Positions 7,760-21,800 of a stretch of DNA of 64,000 nt are shown here, in pieces. The number at the start of each line of letters is the position of its first letter. Within the stretch, counting starts at the first letter, position 1. This DNA comes from Pseudomonas sp. BP8 (GTDB lineage Bacteria > Pseudomonadota > Gammaproteobacteria > Pseudomonadales > Pseudomonadaceae): contig NZ_JAGINK010000001.1 of the NCBI RefSeq assembly GCF_017875955.1, forward strand, positions 4,680,501 to 4,744,500, written 5' to 3'. The position numbers and the translations under genes are program-made. The notes under the pieces were generated by a model. That model did not search any database. It was not told the origin of the DNA and saw only the letters and a list, made by a program, of their open reading frames with translations.

Positions 7760-9010
7760 TCACTCATAACGTAGCGCCTCTGCAGGCTGGGTGCGGGCCG
7801 CACGCCAGGCCGGGTACAGGGTGGCGAAGAAACTCAGGACCAATGCCGCACCGCAGACCATCCACACGTCTTCGGCCATGATCTGCGACGGCAGGTAATC
7901 GATGAAGTACACATCGGCGTTGAGGAACTTGTGCCCGATCAGCTTCTCGATGCCGGCAATCACTGCGCTGACATTGAGCGCGGCGATGATGCCGACCACG
8001 GCGCCGATCAAGGTCCCGACCACACCGATCACGGTGCCCTGGACCATGAAGATGGCCATGATCTGCCGCGGCGTGGCGCCGAGGGTACGCAGGATGGCGA
8101 TATCGCCCTTCTTGTCGTTGACCACCATCACCAGGGTGGAAATGATGTTGAACGCCGCCACCGCCACGATCAGCAGCAGGAGCAGGCCAATCATCGCCTT
8201 CTCCATGCGGATCGCCTGGTACAGATTGCCGTGGGTGCGGGTCCAGTCACGCGCATAGAACTCCTGCTCACCGAGCTGCTGGGCGAGGCTCCAGGCTACC
8301 CGCGGCGCCTGGAACAGGTCGTCGAACTTGAGCCGCAGGCCCTGGACCTGGTCGGGCTTCCAGCGGTGCAAGCGCGACAGGTCGGCAATGTTGGTCAGGC
8401 CCAGGAAGCCGTCGATCTCGCCAGCGCCGACGTGGAAGGTGCCGACCACGGTAAAGCGCTTCATGCGCGGGAACATCCCCGCCGGGGTCACGCTGACCTC
8501 GGGGGCGACGAAGGTCACCTTGTCGCCGATGGCAACGCCCAGCTTGGCCGCGGCCTTGTCGCCAATGAGAATGCCCCACTCACCCGGCGCCAACTTGTCG
8601 AGGCTGCCTTGGCGCATGAAGTTGTCGATGATCGACACCTCCCGTTCGCGGGCCGGATCGATGCCGTTGAGGAGCACCTTGGAGACCTTGCCGTCATGGG
8701 TCAGCAAGCCCTGCATCTGGGTGAAGGGGGCCACCGCAAGCACTTGCGGATTCTGCTTTACTTGTTGAGCAAGGGCCGGCCAATCGTTGATCGGCTGGCC
8801 GCTCTCGAGCGTGGCGTGAGGGATCATGCCAAGCACGCGGGTACGCATCTCGTGGTCAAAGCCGTTCATGACCGAGAGCACCACGATCATGACTACCACG
8901 CCCAGGGCGAGGCCGATCATCGAGGTCAGGGAAATGAACGAGACGAAATGGTTGCGGCGCTTGGCACGGGTGTAGCGCGTACCGATGAATGCGAAAAGAG
9001 GTCTGAACAT
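7760..9010 (-). CDS. lolC: Lipoprotein-releasing ABC transporter permease (LolC-like)
   Basis: First gene of the lolCDE operon; 416-residue inner-membrane permease. It shares the opening GTRYTRAKRRNHFVSFISLTSMIGL and the C-terminal FtsX motif DIAILRTLGATPRQIMAIFMVQG with the lolE product. Four TM segments are expected, with the periplasmic domain at about 50-265. The stop codon overlaps or nearly touches the lolD start. Naming of C versus E follows gene order in Pseudomonas rather than a sequence feature. Confidence 0.92.
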   Translation of the reverse strand: MFRPLFAFIGTRYTRAKRRNHFVSFISLTSMIGLALGVVVMIVVLSVMNGFDHEMRTRVLGMIPHATLESGQPINDWPALAQQVKQNPQVLAVAPFTQMQGLLTHDGKVSKVLLNGIDPAREREVSIIDNFMRQGSLDKLAPGEWGILIGDKAAAKLGVAIGDKVTFVAPEVSVTPAGMFPRMKRFTVVGTFHVGAGEIDGFLGLTNIADLSRLHRWKPDQVQGLRLKFDDLFQAPRVAWSLAQQLGEQEFYARDWTRTHGNLYQAIRMEKAMIGLLLLLIVAVAAFNIISTLVMVVNDKKGDIAILRTLGATPRQIMAIFMVQGTVIGVVGTLIGAVVGIIAALNVSAVIAGIEKLIGHKFLNADVYFIDYLPSQIMAEDVWMVCGAALVLSFFATLYPAWRAARTQPAEALRYE

Positions 9011-9103
9011 GTCGGGGCTTGTTCGGATGAAAGGGAACGTCCTTGTGGCGAGGCGCCTACGGCGGCTTTACACTCGGACCACCGCCGTAACCTTGGGTTC
9101 GCC

Positions 9104-9688
9104 ATGACGACACTAGACGATGAAGATCGCCGCGAATACTACCGCATCGAAGACAGGATCGCACTGGAAATCAGCCCCTTGAGCGCGGCCGAGGCCCTTG
9201 AGCCAGAACTGTTGCAGGATGATTCGCCACTGTTCAGCCTGCTCAGCGAACTGCACCTGTCCGACTTCGAATCCCAGCACCTGCTGCGCCAGTTGAGCGA
9301 CAAGGACCGCACCCTCGCGGCATTTCTGCGAGCGCAGAACAAGCGCCTCGACCTGCTCAGCGCGCTGGTCGCGCAAACCTTGCTGGGCGAGATCGGCCAG
9401 CCCCAACGGGTGATTCTGTCCGAGGGCGGCATCGAGTTCATCCAAGCCCAGCAGATAGACCCCGGTACCCGTGTCAAAGTGAAGATGGTGCTGATGCCAC
9501 GCGCTCACGGCCTGTTGCTGCGCGGCCGGGTGACTCACTGCGATCCGCTGGCGGACGGCGGATACGACATCGGCACCGAATTCACCGACATGACCGACGC
9601 CCAACGGCAACTGCTTGCGCGCCATATCCTGCAGCGCCAGCAACAGCAACGACGCCAGGCGCTGGAACAGAACGATCCCGCCTCCTGA
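9104..9688 (+). CDS. PilZ domain protein (c-di-GMP binding candidate)
   Basis: A 194-residue cytoplasmic protein. Near the N-terminus is RREYYRIEDRIALEI, matching the PilZ RxxxR region that binds c-di-GMP; the later half contains ILSEGGIEFIQAQQIDPGTRVKVKMVL and GYDIGTEFTD, the second PilZ signature (D/N-x-S-x-x-G) in variant form. A helical insert at about 35-95 separates the two halves, making this longer than a bare PilZ domain. It diverges from lolCDE and precedes the phosphodiesterase gene by 30 bases, which suggests co-transcription. Confidence 0.85.
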   Translation: MTTLDDEDRREYYRIEDRIALEISPLSAAEALEPELLQDDSPLFSLLSELHLSDFESQHLLRQLSDKDRTLAAFLRAQNKRLDLLSALVAQTLLGEIGQPQRVILSEGGIEFIQAQQIDPGTRVKVKMVLMPRAHGLLLRGRVTHCDPLADGGYDIGTEFTDMTDAQRQLLARHILQRQQQQRRQALEQNDPAS

Positions 9689-9718
9689 ACCCTGCTCACT
9701 TGATTTGAAGGAACGAAC

Positions 9719-10441
9719 GTGACCCTGATCTACGGCCATCGCGGCGCCAAGGGCGAAGCACCCGAAAACACCCTGACCAGCTTCCGCCAGTGCCTGTCAC
9801 ATGGCGTCAACCGCTGTGAACTGGACCTGCACCTGTCAGCCGACAACCAACTGATGGTGATCCACGACTCAAGCCTCAAGCGCACCACGGGCCGGCGCGG
9901 CAAGGTGGTCGAGCATGTTGCCGCCGACCTGGCCACCTACGATGCGCGCAAGGGTGGTCCGGGGCATGTCCAGCCCTGCCCTATTCCGAGACTTGAAGAG
10001 CTGTTCGAGAAGTGCGATTTCGAGCACTGGCAACTGGAGGTCAAGAGCGCCTCACGCACCCGCGCCGCGAGCACCGTGCTGGCGATTCGCGAACTGGCCC
10101 AGCAGTACGGCCTGCTGGACAAGGTGACCATTACCTCAAGCTCGCGGGAAGTGCTCGGCGCCGCCCTGGAGCTGGTTCCGGACGTGTCGCGTGGGCTGGT
10201 GGCGGAATACGCCTGGCTCGACCCGCTGAAGGTCGCGCAAAACTACAATTGCGAGATGCTCGCGCTGAACTGGACGTTGTGCACCCCAGAGCGCCTGATC
10301 AAGGCCCAGCGTCAGGGGCTGCACGTGTCGGTATGGACGGTCAACGAGCCGGCGCTGATGCGCCGACTCGCCGACTTTGGCGCTGACAGCCTGATTACAG
10401 ACTTTCCCGGTTTGGCCAAAACCACCCTTGGCAAGGACTGA
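9719..10441 (+). CDS. Glycerophosphodiester phosphodiesterase
   Basis: Hydrolyses glycerophosphodiesters to glycerol-3-phosphate and an alcohol. The 240-residue product is a single GDPD TIM-barrel domain with the catalytic start YGHRGAKGEAPENTLTSF (His7, Arg8), metal ligands ELDLHLSADNQLMVIHD and the closing TVNEPALMRRLADFGADSLITDFP. No signal peptide, so it is a cytoplasmic UgpQ-type enzyme. The start is a GTG preceded by AAGGAACGAAC. It is 30 bases after the PilZ gene. Confidence 0.93.
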   Translation: MTLIYGHRGAKGEAPENTLTSFRQCLSHGVNRCELDLHLSADNQLMVIHDSSLKRTTGRRGKVVEHVAADLATYDARKGGPGHVQPCPIPRLEELFEKCDFEHWQLEVKSASRTRAASTVLAIRELAQQYGLLDKVTITSSSREVLGAALELVPDVSRGLVAEYAWLDPLKVAQNYNCEMLALNWTLCTPERLIKAQRQGLHVSVWTVNEPALMRRLADFGADSLITDFPGLAKTTLGKD

Positions 10442-10483
10442 AATCACACTCCCCGACCGGCTCAGGCCACCGGCCGGAGCCGC

Positions 10484-11878
10484 TCAAAAAAGCCGGTTCA
10501 GGCCGTCGTAGGCCGCTACCCGATAGGCTTCGGCCATGGTCGGGTAGTTGAAGGTGGTGTTGACGAAGTACTTCAGAGTGTTGCGCTCACCCGGCTGATC
10601 CATGATCGCCTGACCGATGTGGACAATCTCCGAAGCCTGGTAGCCGAAGCAGTGCACGCCAAGGATCTGCAGGGTTTCGCGGTGGAACAGGATCTTCAGC
10701 ATGCCTTGCGGCTCGCCAGCGATCTGCGCGCGGGCCATGCTCTTGAAGAAGGCCTTGCCGACTTCGTACGGCACCTTGGCCTGGGTCAGCTCCTGCTCGT
10801 TCTTGCCGATCGAGCTGATCTCGGGAATGGTGTAGATCCCGGTCGGCACGTCGTTGACGAAGCGCCAGCTGCCGTTGTCGATGATGCTGCCGGCAGCGGA
10901 GCGACCCTGGTCGTGGGCGGCACTGGCCAGGCTCGGCCAGCCGATCACGTCACCAGCGCCATAAATGTTCGGCACGCTGGTGCGGTAGGCCTCGTCAACC
11001 TCGATCTGGCCACGGCTGTTGACCTTGATGCCGATGTTTTCCAGGCCCAACTTGTCGGTGTTGCCGGTCCGGCCGTTGCACCAGAGCAAGGCGTCTGCCT
11101 TGATCTTCTTGCCGGACTTGAGGTGCAGGATCACGCCGTTGTCCAGGCCTTCGACCCGCTCGTAATCCTCGTTGTGGCGTACGGTGATGTTGTTGTTGCT
11201 GAAGTGGTAGCTCAGCGCCTGGGAGATTTCCGAGTCAAGGAAGCTCAGCAGCTGACCGCGGTTGTCGACCAGTTCGACCAGCACACCCAGGCCACTGAAG
11301 ATCGATGCGTACTCGCAACCGATCACACCGGCGCCGTAGACAATCAGCTTGCGCGGGGTGTGGCTCAGGCTGAGGATGGTGTCGCTGTCGTAGACCCGCG
11401 GGTGATGGAAGTCGATGTCGGCCGGGCGATACGGGCGCGAGCCGGTGGCGATGATGATGTGTTTGGCCACCAGTTTTTCGACGACGCCGTTCGGGCAGAC
11501 CACTTCGACGGTCTGCTCATCAGCAAAGCTGCCGGTGCCGAAGAACAGGTCGACACGGTTACGGGCGTAATACCCGGTGCGCGAAGCGACCTGCTTGGAG
11601 ATGACCTTTTCGGCGCTCTTGAGCACGTCCGGGAACGAGAACCAGCGCGGCTCGCCGATGGCGCGGAACATCGGGTTGGTGTTGAACTGCATGATCTGCC
11701 GCACCGAGTGACGCAGTGCCTTGGACGGGATGGTGCCCAGGTGGGTGCAGTTGCCGCCAACCTGGCGACGGCTGTCGACCATCGCCACCTTGCGTCCTGC
11801 TTTGGCGGCATTCATTGCCGCACCTTCTCCGGCCGGGCCGGAACCCAACACCACTACGTCGTAGTTGTAGACAGCCAT
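10484..11878 (-). CDS. sthA: Soluble pyridine nucleotide transhydrogenase
   Basis: Flavoprotein that transfers reducing equivalents between NADPH and NAD+, 464 residues. FAD-binding VVVLGSGPAGEGAAMNAAK lies at the N-terminus and the NAD(P) fold at VYGAGVIGCEYASIFSGLG. In the redox motif GGNCTHLGTIPSK the second cysteine of related disulfide reductases is replaced by Thr, as expected for SthA. The ATG with AAGGAGTACGC before it is clearly the start; a longer open frame upstream is not needed. Convergent with the phosphodiesterase gene. Confidence 0.97.
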   Translation of the reverse strand: MAVYNYDVVVLGSGPAGEGAAMNAAKAGRKVAMVDSRRQVGGNCTHLGTIPSKALRHSVRQIMQFNTNPMFRAIGEPRWFSFPDVLKSAEKVISKQVASRTGYYARNRVDLFFGTGSFADEQTVEVVCPNGVVEKLVAKHIIIATGSRPYRPADIDFHHPRVYDSDTILSLSHTPRKLIVYGAGVIGCEYASIFSGLGVLVELVDNRGQLLSFLDSEISQALSYHFSNNNITVRHNEDYERVEGLDNGVILHLKSGKKIKADALLWCNGRTGNTDKLGLENIGIKVNSRGQIEVDEAYRTSVPNIYGAGDVIGWPSLASAAHDQGRSAAGSIIDNGSWRFVNDVPTGIYTIPEISSIGKNEQELTQAKVPYEVGKAFFKSMARAQIAGEPQGMLKILFHRETLQILGVHCFGYQASEIVHIGQAIMDQPGERNTLKYFVNTTFNYPTMAEAYRVAAYDGLNRLF

Positions 11879-12080
11879 GCGTACTCCTTCAGAACTGGCC
11901 CGCCGGCCGGTTGGCCGCGGGGCGCGATCATGTCGCCGGGGCGCCATGAGAAAATTCGGGTGCAGTCTAATCAAGCGTGAACGCCGCGCACATTAACCCT
12001 TGGTCGCGTCGTAGGCCATTCCAGCCTGCACTACATATCGTTCACCGATTCCCTGGCGGCGATCATCCCTCCTTGCGCTT

Positions 12081-13079
12081 TCACTCGCCTTTCAATGCCT
12101 GTTCGAATCCGGGCGTAGCCTGGGAGACGAAGCCACCCTCGACGCGGGTCACCAGCACTGCGGCGATGCCGTTGGCCATGGCAAACTCCCAGCCCCGCTG
12201 CGGCCCGAGGATCAGCAGCAGGGTCGAATAGCCGTCGGCCAGCAGTGCCGAGTGATCCAGCACGGTGACTGCGGCCAGGTCATGCGCGATCGGCCGACCG
12301 AGACGGGCATCGAAGGCGTGTGAGTAGCGCCGGCCATTGTCCTCGAAATAGTTGCGATAGTCACCCGAGGTCGACACGGCCAGGCCATCGACGCTGATCA
12401 CCTGGCGGGCGATCTGGCGGTCCGCACCGGGCAGCTCCAGCGCGATGCGCCACTGACTGCCATCGGGTTTGCGCCCCACTGCCTTGAGCTCGCCGGTGGC
12501 TTCGGCAAGGAAGTTGGCGATCCCCATAGCCGTCAGGCGCGCCGCGATCAGGTCGACGGCGTGGCCGGCCGCAATACTGTTGAAGTCCAGCGCTACGGGC
12601 GCATCCTTGCACAGCGCGCCGGCCTCACTACGCAGATACTGGTAGCCGACTCGCTGGCGCGCCTGGGCCAGGGCCAAGGGCTCGGGCACTTGCTCGTGGC
12701 GGGCCTGCGGTCCGAAGCCCCACAGGTCGAGCAGCGGCTCTACGGTCAGGTCGAACGCACCTGCGCTCTGTTCCGCCAATTGCTGGCCGAAGGCAACCAG
12801 CTGGAGCATGTCGGCGGGCATGGCCAGGCAGTGCTTGGCCGGGAGCTGGTTGAACTGGCTGACGGTGGAGTCGGCGCGGTAGGTCGAATAGTGCTGATCG
12901 ATGTCGTGGAGGATGGTTTCGACAGCCTGGCGGACTTGTTCTGGGGCTGGGCCGCCCGGCATGCGCACGTACTGGATGCTGTAGCTGCTGCCCATGGTCG
13001 GGCCGCCTAGGCGCTCCAGCGTTGGGCGTTGGTCGCAGGCTGAAAGCAGCATGAGAGTGAACAGTAGGATTGCGCGCAT
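12081..13079 (-). CDS. apbE: FAD:protein FMN transferase (ApbE family lipoprotein)
   Basis: Attaches FMN to threonine residues of membrane redox proteins such as Na+-NQR or Rnf subunits. It begins MRAILLFTLMLLSACDQ, a lipoprotein signal with LSAC as lipobox, so it should be membrane anchored facing the periplasm. ApbE signatures are GGPTMGSSYSIQYV, FDLTVEPLLDLWGFGP, LDFNSIAAGHAVDLIA and the metal-site region VSTSGDYRNYFEDNGRRYSHAFDARLGRPI. 332 residues, usual length. No obvious client operon is nearby. Confidence 0.94.
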   Translation of the reverse strand: MRAILLFTLMLLSACDQRPTLERLGGPTMGSSYSIQYVRMPGGPAPEQVRQAVETILHDIDQHYSTYRADSTVSQFNQLPAKHCLAMPADMLQLVAFGQQLAEQSAGAFDLTVEPLLDLWGFGPQARHEQVPEPLALAQARQRVGYQYLRSEAGALCKDAPVALDFNSIAAGHAVDLIAARLTAMGIANFLAEATGELKAVGRKPDGSQWRIALELPGADRQIARQVISVDGLAVSTSGDYRNYFEDNGRRYSHAFDARLGRPIAHDLAAVTVLDHSALLADGYSTLLLILGPQRGWEFAMANGIAAVLVTRVEGGFVSQATPGFEQALKGE

Positions 13080-13099
13080 TCATTGAATCTCGACACAGC

Positions 13100-13130
13100 A
13101 AAAAAAAACGGGAACCCGAAGGTTCCCGTT
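13100..13130 (-). terminator. Rho-independent terminator of gap
   Basis: Ten-base stem AACGGGAACC / GGTTCCCGTT with tetraloop CGAA, followed on the minus strand by an unbroken run of T. It lies between the gap stop codon and the apbE start, separating the two genes transcriptionally. Confidence 0.9.
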
Positions 13131-13152
13131 TTTCCATAGCCTTACAAGCGAA

Positions 13153-14601
13153 TCAGTGTGGAAACGCTGGCGGGTTCACACCGGCCATGTCTTCCATCAC
13201 ACGAACCACCTGGCAGCTGTAACCGAATTCGTTGTCGTACCAGACGTACAGTACAACGCGGTTTTCGTTGCAGATGGTCGCTTCGGCGTCAACCACACCG
13301 GCGTGGCGCGAGCCAACGAAGTCGGTGGAGACCACTTCCTGCGAGCTCACATAGTCGATCTGCTTGTGCAGTTCGGAGTGCATGGCGGTCTGGCGCAGGT
13401 ACTCGTTGATCTCTTCGCGGCTGGTGCCGTTTTCGAGGTTCAGGTTGAGGATGGCCATGGACACGTTCGGCGTCGGCACGCGAATCGCGTTACCGGTCAG
13501 CTTGCCCTTGAGCACTGGCAGCGCCTTGGCGGCGGCAGTGGCTGCACCGGTCTCGGTGATGACCATGTTCAGCGGCGCGGCGCGGCCACGACGGCTGCCC
13601 TTGTGGAAGTTGTCGATCAGGTTCTGGTCGTTGGTGAACGAGTGAACGGTTTCGACGTGGCCGTTGATGATGCCGTACTTGTCGTTGACGGCCTTGAGCA
13701 CCGGCACGATGGCGTTGGTGGTGCAGGACGCCGCGGAGATGATCTTGTCATCAGCGCTGATTTCACCGTGGTTGATGCCGTGCACGATGTTCTTCAGCGC
13801 GCCCTTGCCAGGTGCGGTGAGGATTACGCGGGCAGCGCCCGGGCAGGCCAGATGCTGGCCCAGGCCCTCGGCATCACGCCATACGCCGGTGTTGTCGACG
13901 ATCAGGGCGTTGTCGATGCCGTACTGGGTGTAGTCGACTTCGCTCGGGCTCTTGGCGTAGATGATCTGGATCAGGTTGCCGTTGGCGGTGAGGGTGTTGT
14001 TGGCTTCGTCGATGGTGATGGTGCCATCGAACGGGCCGTGCACCGAGTCACGACGCAGCAGGCTGGCACGCTTGACCAGATCGTTTTCGGCGCCTTTGCG
14101 CACGACGATGGCACGCAGGCGCAGGCCGTCGCCACCACCGGTCTTCTCGATCAGGATGCGCGCCAGCAGGCGGCCGATGCGGCCAAAGCCGTACAGGACG
14201 ACGTCGGTGCCCTTGCGCGCCGAAGCATTCTGCTGGCCAACCACTTCAGCCAGCTCTTCGCGGACGAACTGCTCGGCGCTGCGGCCGTTGCCTTCGAGCT
14301 TGAACTTGTTGGCCAGCTTGCCCAGATCGACCGAAGCGGCGCCCAGCTTCAGCTCGCTCATCGCCTTGAGCAGGGGGAATGTCTCGTGGACGGACAGTTC
14401 GGTTTCGTCGGCCTGGCGATGACGCGCAAAGCGGTGGGCCTTGAGGATCGAGATAACCGAACGGTTGATCAGGCTGCGGCCATAGATCGAGCTCACCACG
14501 TTGTTATTGCGGTAGAGCTGACCGATAAGCGGGATCATCGCTTCAGCAAGTGCTTCACGATCAATCCACTCACCAAGACACTGGTCGGGCTTCTGAGTCA
14601 C
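13153..14601 (-). CDS. gap: Glyceraldehyde-3-phosphate dehydrogenase, long Pseudomonas type
   Basis: Glycolytic/gluconeogenic NAD(P)-dependent enzyme, 482 residues. An extra N-terminal helical region of about 125 residues precedes the Rossmann fold (VVLYGFGRIGRLLARIL); the catalytic cysteine is in SAASCTTNAIVPVLK and the C-terminus contains VVLYVWYDNEFGYSCQVVR. The GTG start (MTQKPDQ) is preferred because GGAAGG sits five bases upstream; an ATG five codons earlier lacks a binding site. It diverges from mfd, sharing a short gap. The extension is typical of the GapB-like Pseudomonas enzyme. Confidence 0.95.
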   Translation of the reverse strand: MTQKPDQCLGEWIDREALAEAMIPLIGQLYRNNNVVSSIYGRSLINRSVISILKAHRFARHRQADETELSVHETFPLLKAMSELKLGAASVDLGKLANKFKLEGNGRSAEQFVREELAEVVGQQNASARKGTDVVLYGFGRIGRLLARILIEKTGGGDGLRLRAIVVRKGAENDLVKRASLLRRDSVHGPFDGTITIDEANNTLTANGNLIQIIYAKSPSEVDYTQYGIDNALIVDNTGVWRDAEGLGQHLACPGAARVILTAPGKGALKNIVHGINHGEISADDKIISAASCTTNAIVPVLKAVNDKYGIINGHVETVHSFTNDQNLIDNFHKGSRRGRAAPLNMVITETGAATAAAKALPVLKGKLTGNAIRVPTPNVSMAILNLNLENGTSREEINEYLRQTAMHSELHKQIDYVSSQEVVSTDFVGSRHAGVVDAEATICNENRVVLYVWYDNEFGYSCQVVRVMEDMAGVNPPAFPH

Positions 14602-14784
14602 GGGAACCTTCCACATGTAGGGGGAGAAAAAAGGGGCTACATTATGACGCCCCTCGGCGTAACGAGCAATGAGCGCCTGTCGCGAGCGTTGCACAGCGCC
14701 GTTCAGGCCCTTGCGAGCCTGACAGCTGGCACCGGCCTCGGTACAATCGCTCTCTTTGCCGCAACGCTTGGAGTGCAATCTCCC

Positions 14785-18234
<3,450 letters not shown>

Positions 18235-18244
18235 AGGAAGTTCC

Positions 18245-18817
18245 ATGCGTGCCATCCGTTGCCTGACCCTGTTGCTGACGCTGTGCGCGCCAGCCGCCTT
18301 CGCCGAGGGCCTGTATCAGGTAGAAATGATTCTGGTACGGCAGAACGACGTGCCGGCAGTCACCAGCCAGTTCGCCCCTGAAGACTGGAGCGCCGGAGCG
18401 CCGCGCCTGGCCAAGGACGCCGAACGCCCGCCGGTGCTGGGCGACGAAGCGACGCGCCTGGAGGCGACGCCGAGCTACACGGTATTGCTGCACAAGGCCT
18501 GGCAGCAGCAGGTGGGCGGCGAGTCCAGCCGGATCGCGGTCGGTGCTGGCGAAGAACAGTTCGGGCACTTCCCGATTGAAGGCAACCTGAGCATCGCCGA
18601 CGGCCGCTTCATCGCCGTGCAGGCCAACTTCTGGGTCAACCAGCTCGATGGCAATGGCAGCGTGCTGCGCAGCGAACAGTTCAGTCAGACCAACAGCAAC
18701 ATGAAGCGTGGCCAGCTGACCTTCCTCGATGGCGGGCACCTGGCGCTGCTGCTCAGGGTCGCACCAGTGGGGGCGCGCAAGCTGCCGTCGATGGATCCGG
18801 AGATGATGGAGCAGTGA
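18245..18817 (+). CDS. csiV: CsiV family periplasmic protein
   Basis: 190-residue exported protein with a cleavable signal (MRAIRCLTLLLTLCAPAAFA-E). The opening of the mature chain, LYQVEMILVRQNDV, and the later ATPSYTVLLHKAWQQQV and FWVNQLDG..SVLRSEQFSQTNS segments match CsiV, a peptidoglycan-binding protein known from Vibrio. It is 10 bases after mfd with GAAGGAAG before the ATG, and one base before the SNF2 gene, so the three are one transcript. The job in Pseudomonas is not established; a cell-envelope role is inferred. Confidence 0.82.
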   Translation: MRAIRCLTLLLTLCAPAAFAEGLYQVEMILVRQNDVPAVTSQFAPEDWSAGAPRLAKDAERPPVLGDEATRLEATPSYTVLLHKAWQQQVGGESSRIAVGAGEEQFGHFPIEGNLSIADGRFIAVQANFWVNQLDGNGSVLRSEQFSQTNSNMKRGQLTFLDGGHLALLLRVAPVGARKLPSMDPEMMEQ

Positions 18818-18818
18818 G

Positions 18819-21800
18819 GTGAGCGATAACGATGCGCGGCAACTGCTCAGAGACTACGCCGACTGGACCGAAGAGTTCGGCTCCGGCGCCCTGGGGCGAG
18901 GCTCCGACTATGCCGAACAAGGGCGGGTAACGATCCATTCGGTCCGCGGCAATACAGTCGAGTCGAGCTGCACGGGCTCTGCTCGCAATCCCTACCGCCA
19001 AAAAATCAGGCTGGTCCTGAACAACGACCACCTGAGGGTGATCGCCAGCTGCAGCTGCCCGGTCGAGATCAACTGCAAGCACAGCGCCGCAGCGCTGTTC
19101 GACCTGCTCGACGAGAGCAAGGAACACCAGGACCCCTCGCTGGCGCTTCCCCATGCATTGAGCAAGTGGCTCGAAGGGCTTGAGGCACCTGGCACCCCAG
19201 CGGAGCAACAGAAACCCGCACGCAAGGGGCCGGCGATCTATTACCAGATCAGCATCGTCAACGAGCACTGGCTGCTGACTGCCTACAAAGGCACCCAGCA
19301 GAGTGACGGCGACCTGAAGCTGGGCCGCATCACCTCGATGCAGGAAATGATCTACTACACCCCACGCTACGTGACCGAAGAAGACGCACGATTACTGCGC
19401 CTGATCAACACGCAAAGCACCGGCAGCGCCACCCCGGCGATGGTCCTGGAAGGCAAGAAAGGCGCGGAGGTGTTCGAGTACGCCCTGGGCACCGGTCGCC
19501 TGCTCCTCGACCAGCAGCCGCACGCGCTGAACAGCGGCCCGGAGCGCCAGGCCGAGTTTCGCTGGGTCCGGCTGAGCAACGGCAGCTACCGCGGCGCCTG
19601 GTATCACAACCAGGTCACGGCCTTGCTCGCGCTGCCGCTTGATCCGCTTTACTACATTGACCCGGAGAACGGTCAAACCGGCAAGTTGCGCCATGACCTT
19701 GATCCGTTCATCGCCAGCCAGCTCGCCCGCGCGCCGATTGTTCCCGAGCACCTGGTCGTACCCTTGAGCCACCGCCTGAACGCACTGAACCGCCAAGTCC
19801 CCACGCCCACTGCGGTGCGCAGCGAAACCCTGGACGCGTGCCAACCGATACCTCGGCTGACTCTGGGCAGCCTCGAGTTCAGCGCCTACATGCCCAAGAC
19901 CGGGCGCATGCAGCGCCAGATGCAACACCGCGCCGCGCTAGCCTTCGACTACGACGGCATGTATGCGATCGGTACCGATGAGAAACCGCTGACCCGCCTG
20001 ATCGACGACACCAGCCAGCGCATCCGCCGCCAGCCACAAGCCGAACAAGCTATCCGCAAGACCCTGCGCGAGTACGGTTTCAAACCGGCCACCCGCCAGA
20101 GCAAGGCCCTGCCCGACAGCGCCGGCGACATGTTCCAGTTGCCCGACGACGAGGCCTGGCTGCGCTTCGCCCGCGAAGGCTTGCCACGCCTGCGTGAAGC
20201 CGGCTGGCAGCTCGACGTGCACCGCGACTTCGCCTTCAACCTGCATGAAGTGGACGACTGGTACGCCACGATCGACGAAGCACCCGGGCATGAATGGTTC
20301 GACCTGGAACTGGGCATCGTCGTCGACGGCCAGCGCCACAGCCTGCTACCGATCGTCCTGCAACTGCTGCGCAGCAACCCCGAGATGCTGCGCCCCAGCG
20401 AGCTGGCCCGACGCAGCGATGACGAGCACTTGCTGCTCGACCTCAATCGCGGCCGCCCGGACAGCCCCGCCCTGCGCGTCGCCCTGCCCTACGGCCGGAT
20501 CAAGGCAGTGATGGGTACGCTTGGCGAGCTCTACCTGCACGAGGACGCCGGCGGCCCTTCGCTGCGCCTGGAGCGGGCCGACGCGGCCCGCCTGAACGAC
20601 ATCGAACAGCTGCCGCTGCTGTGGGAAGGCGGCGACCACGTGCGCGGCCTCGGCCGGCGCCTGCGCGATGCCCGCGACCTGCAGGTCGAGCCGCCGACGG
20701 CGCTCAACGCCACCTTGCGCCCTTACCAGCAGCAAGGCCTGAACTGGCTGCAGGCGCTGCACGAAATGGGTACCGGCGGGATCCTTGGTGATGACATGGG
20801 CCTGGGCAAGACCCTGCAGGCCCTGGCCCACCTGCTCCTGGAAAAACAACTAGGCCGTCTTGAGCAGCCTGCCCTCGCCGTGATGCCAACCAGCCTGGTG
20901 CCCAACTGGCTGGACGAAGCCCAACGCTTCGCACCCGACCTGCGCGTGCTGGCCCTGCACGGTCCCGGGCGCAGCAAGCATTTTGCCGCGCTGAGCGATT
21001 ACGACCTGGTCATTACCACCTATGCCCTGGTACCCCGCGACCTCGAGCACCTGCGCGCGCAGCACTGGCATGTGCTGGTGCTCGACGAGGCGCAGAACAT
21101 CAAGAGCCACACCAGCAAGGCCGCGCTGGCCGTCTGCGCGCTACAGGCCAACCAGCGCCTGTGCCTGACCGGCACGCCGATGGAAAACAACCTCGGCGAA
21201 CTGTGGTCGCTGTTCCACTTCCTGATGCCCGGCTGGCTGGGCGACATCAAGCGCTTCAATCAGGACTACCGCACGCCCATCGAGCGCCATGGCGACCACG
21301 AGCGCATGGCGCACCTGGCCAGCCGCATCCGCCCGTTTCTGCTGCGCCGCACCAAAGAGCAAGTGGCAACCGAGCTGCCGGCCAAGACAGAAGTGGTGCA
21401 CTGGGTCGAGCTCAGCGACGCCCAGCGCGACACCTACGAGGCGGTGCGGGTGGCGATGGACAAGAAGGTCCGCGACGAACTCGCCCGCAATGGCGCGGCG
21501 CGCAGCCAGATCGTCATCCTCGATGCGTTGCTCAAGTTGCGCCAGGTGTGCTGCGACCTGCGCTTGGTCAAGAGCGTCGAGAGCAAGGGCAACCAGGCCG
21601 ACAAGGGCAAGCTCGGCAGCCTGATGCAGATGCTTGAAGAGCTGCTCAGCGAAGGCCGGCGGGTGCTGTTGTTTTCCCAGTTCACCTCGATGCTGGCGCT
21701 GATCGAGCAAGAGCTGGAGAAGCGCGACATTCGCTACAGCCTGCTGACCGGTGACACCCGCGATCGTCGCGCGCCGGTGGCGCAGTTCCAGAATGGCGAC

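Noticed and set aside
10619..11980. 453-codon frame antisense to sthA
   Set aside because: Shadow of sthA; composition and absence of motifs indicate no real gene.
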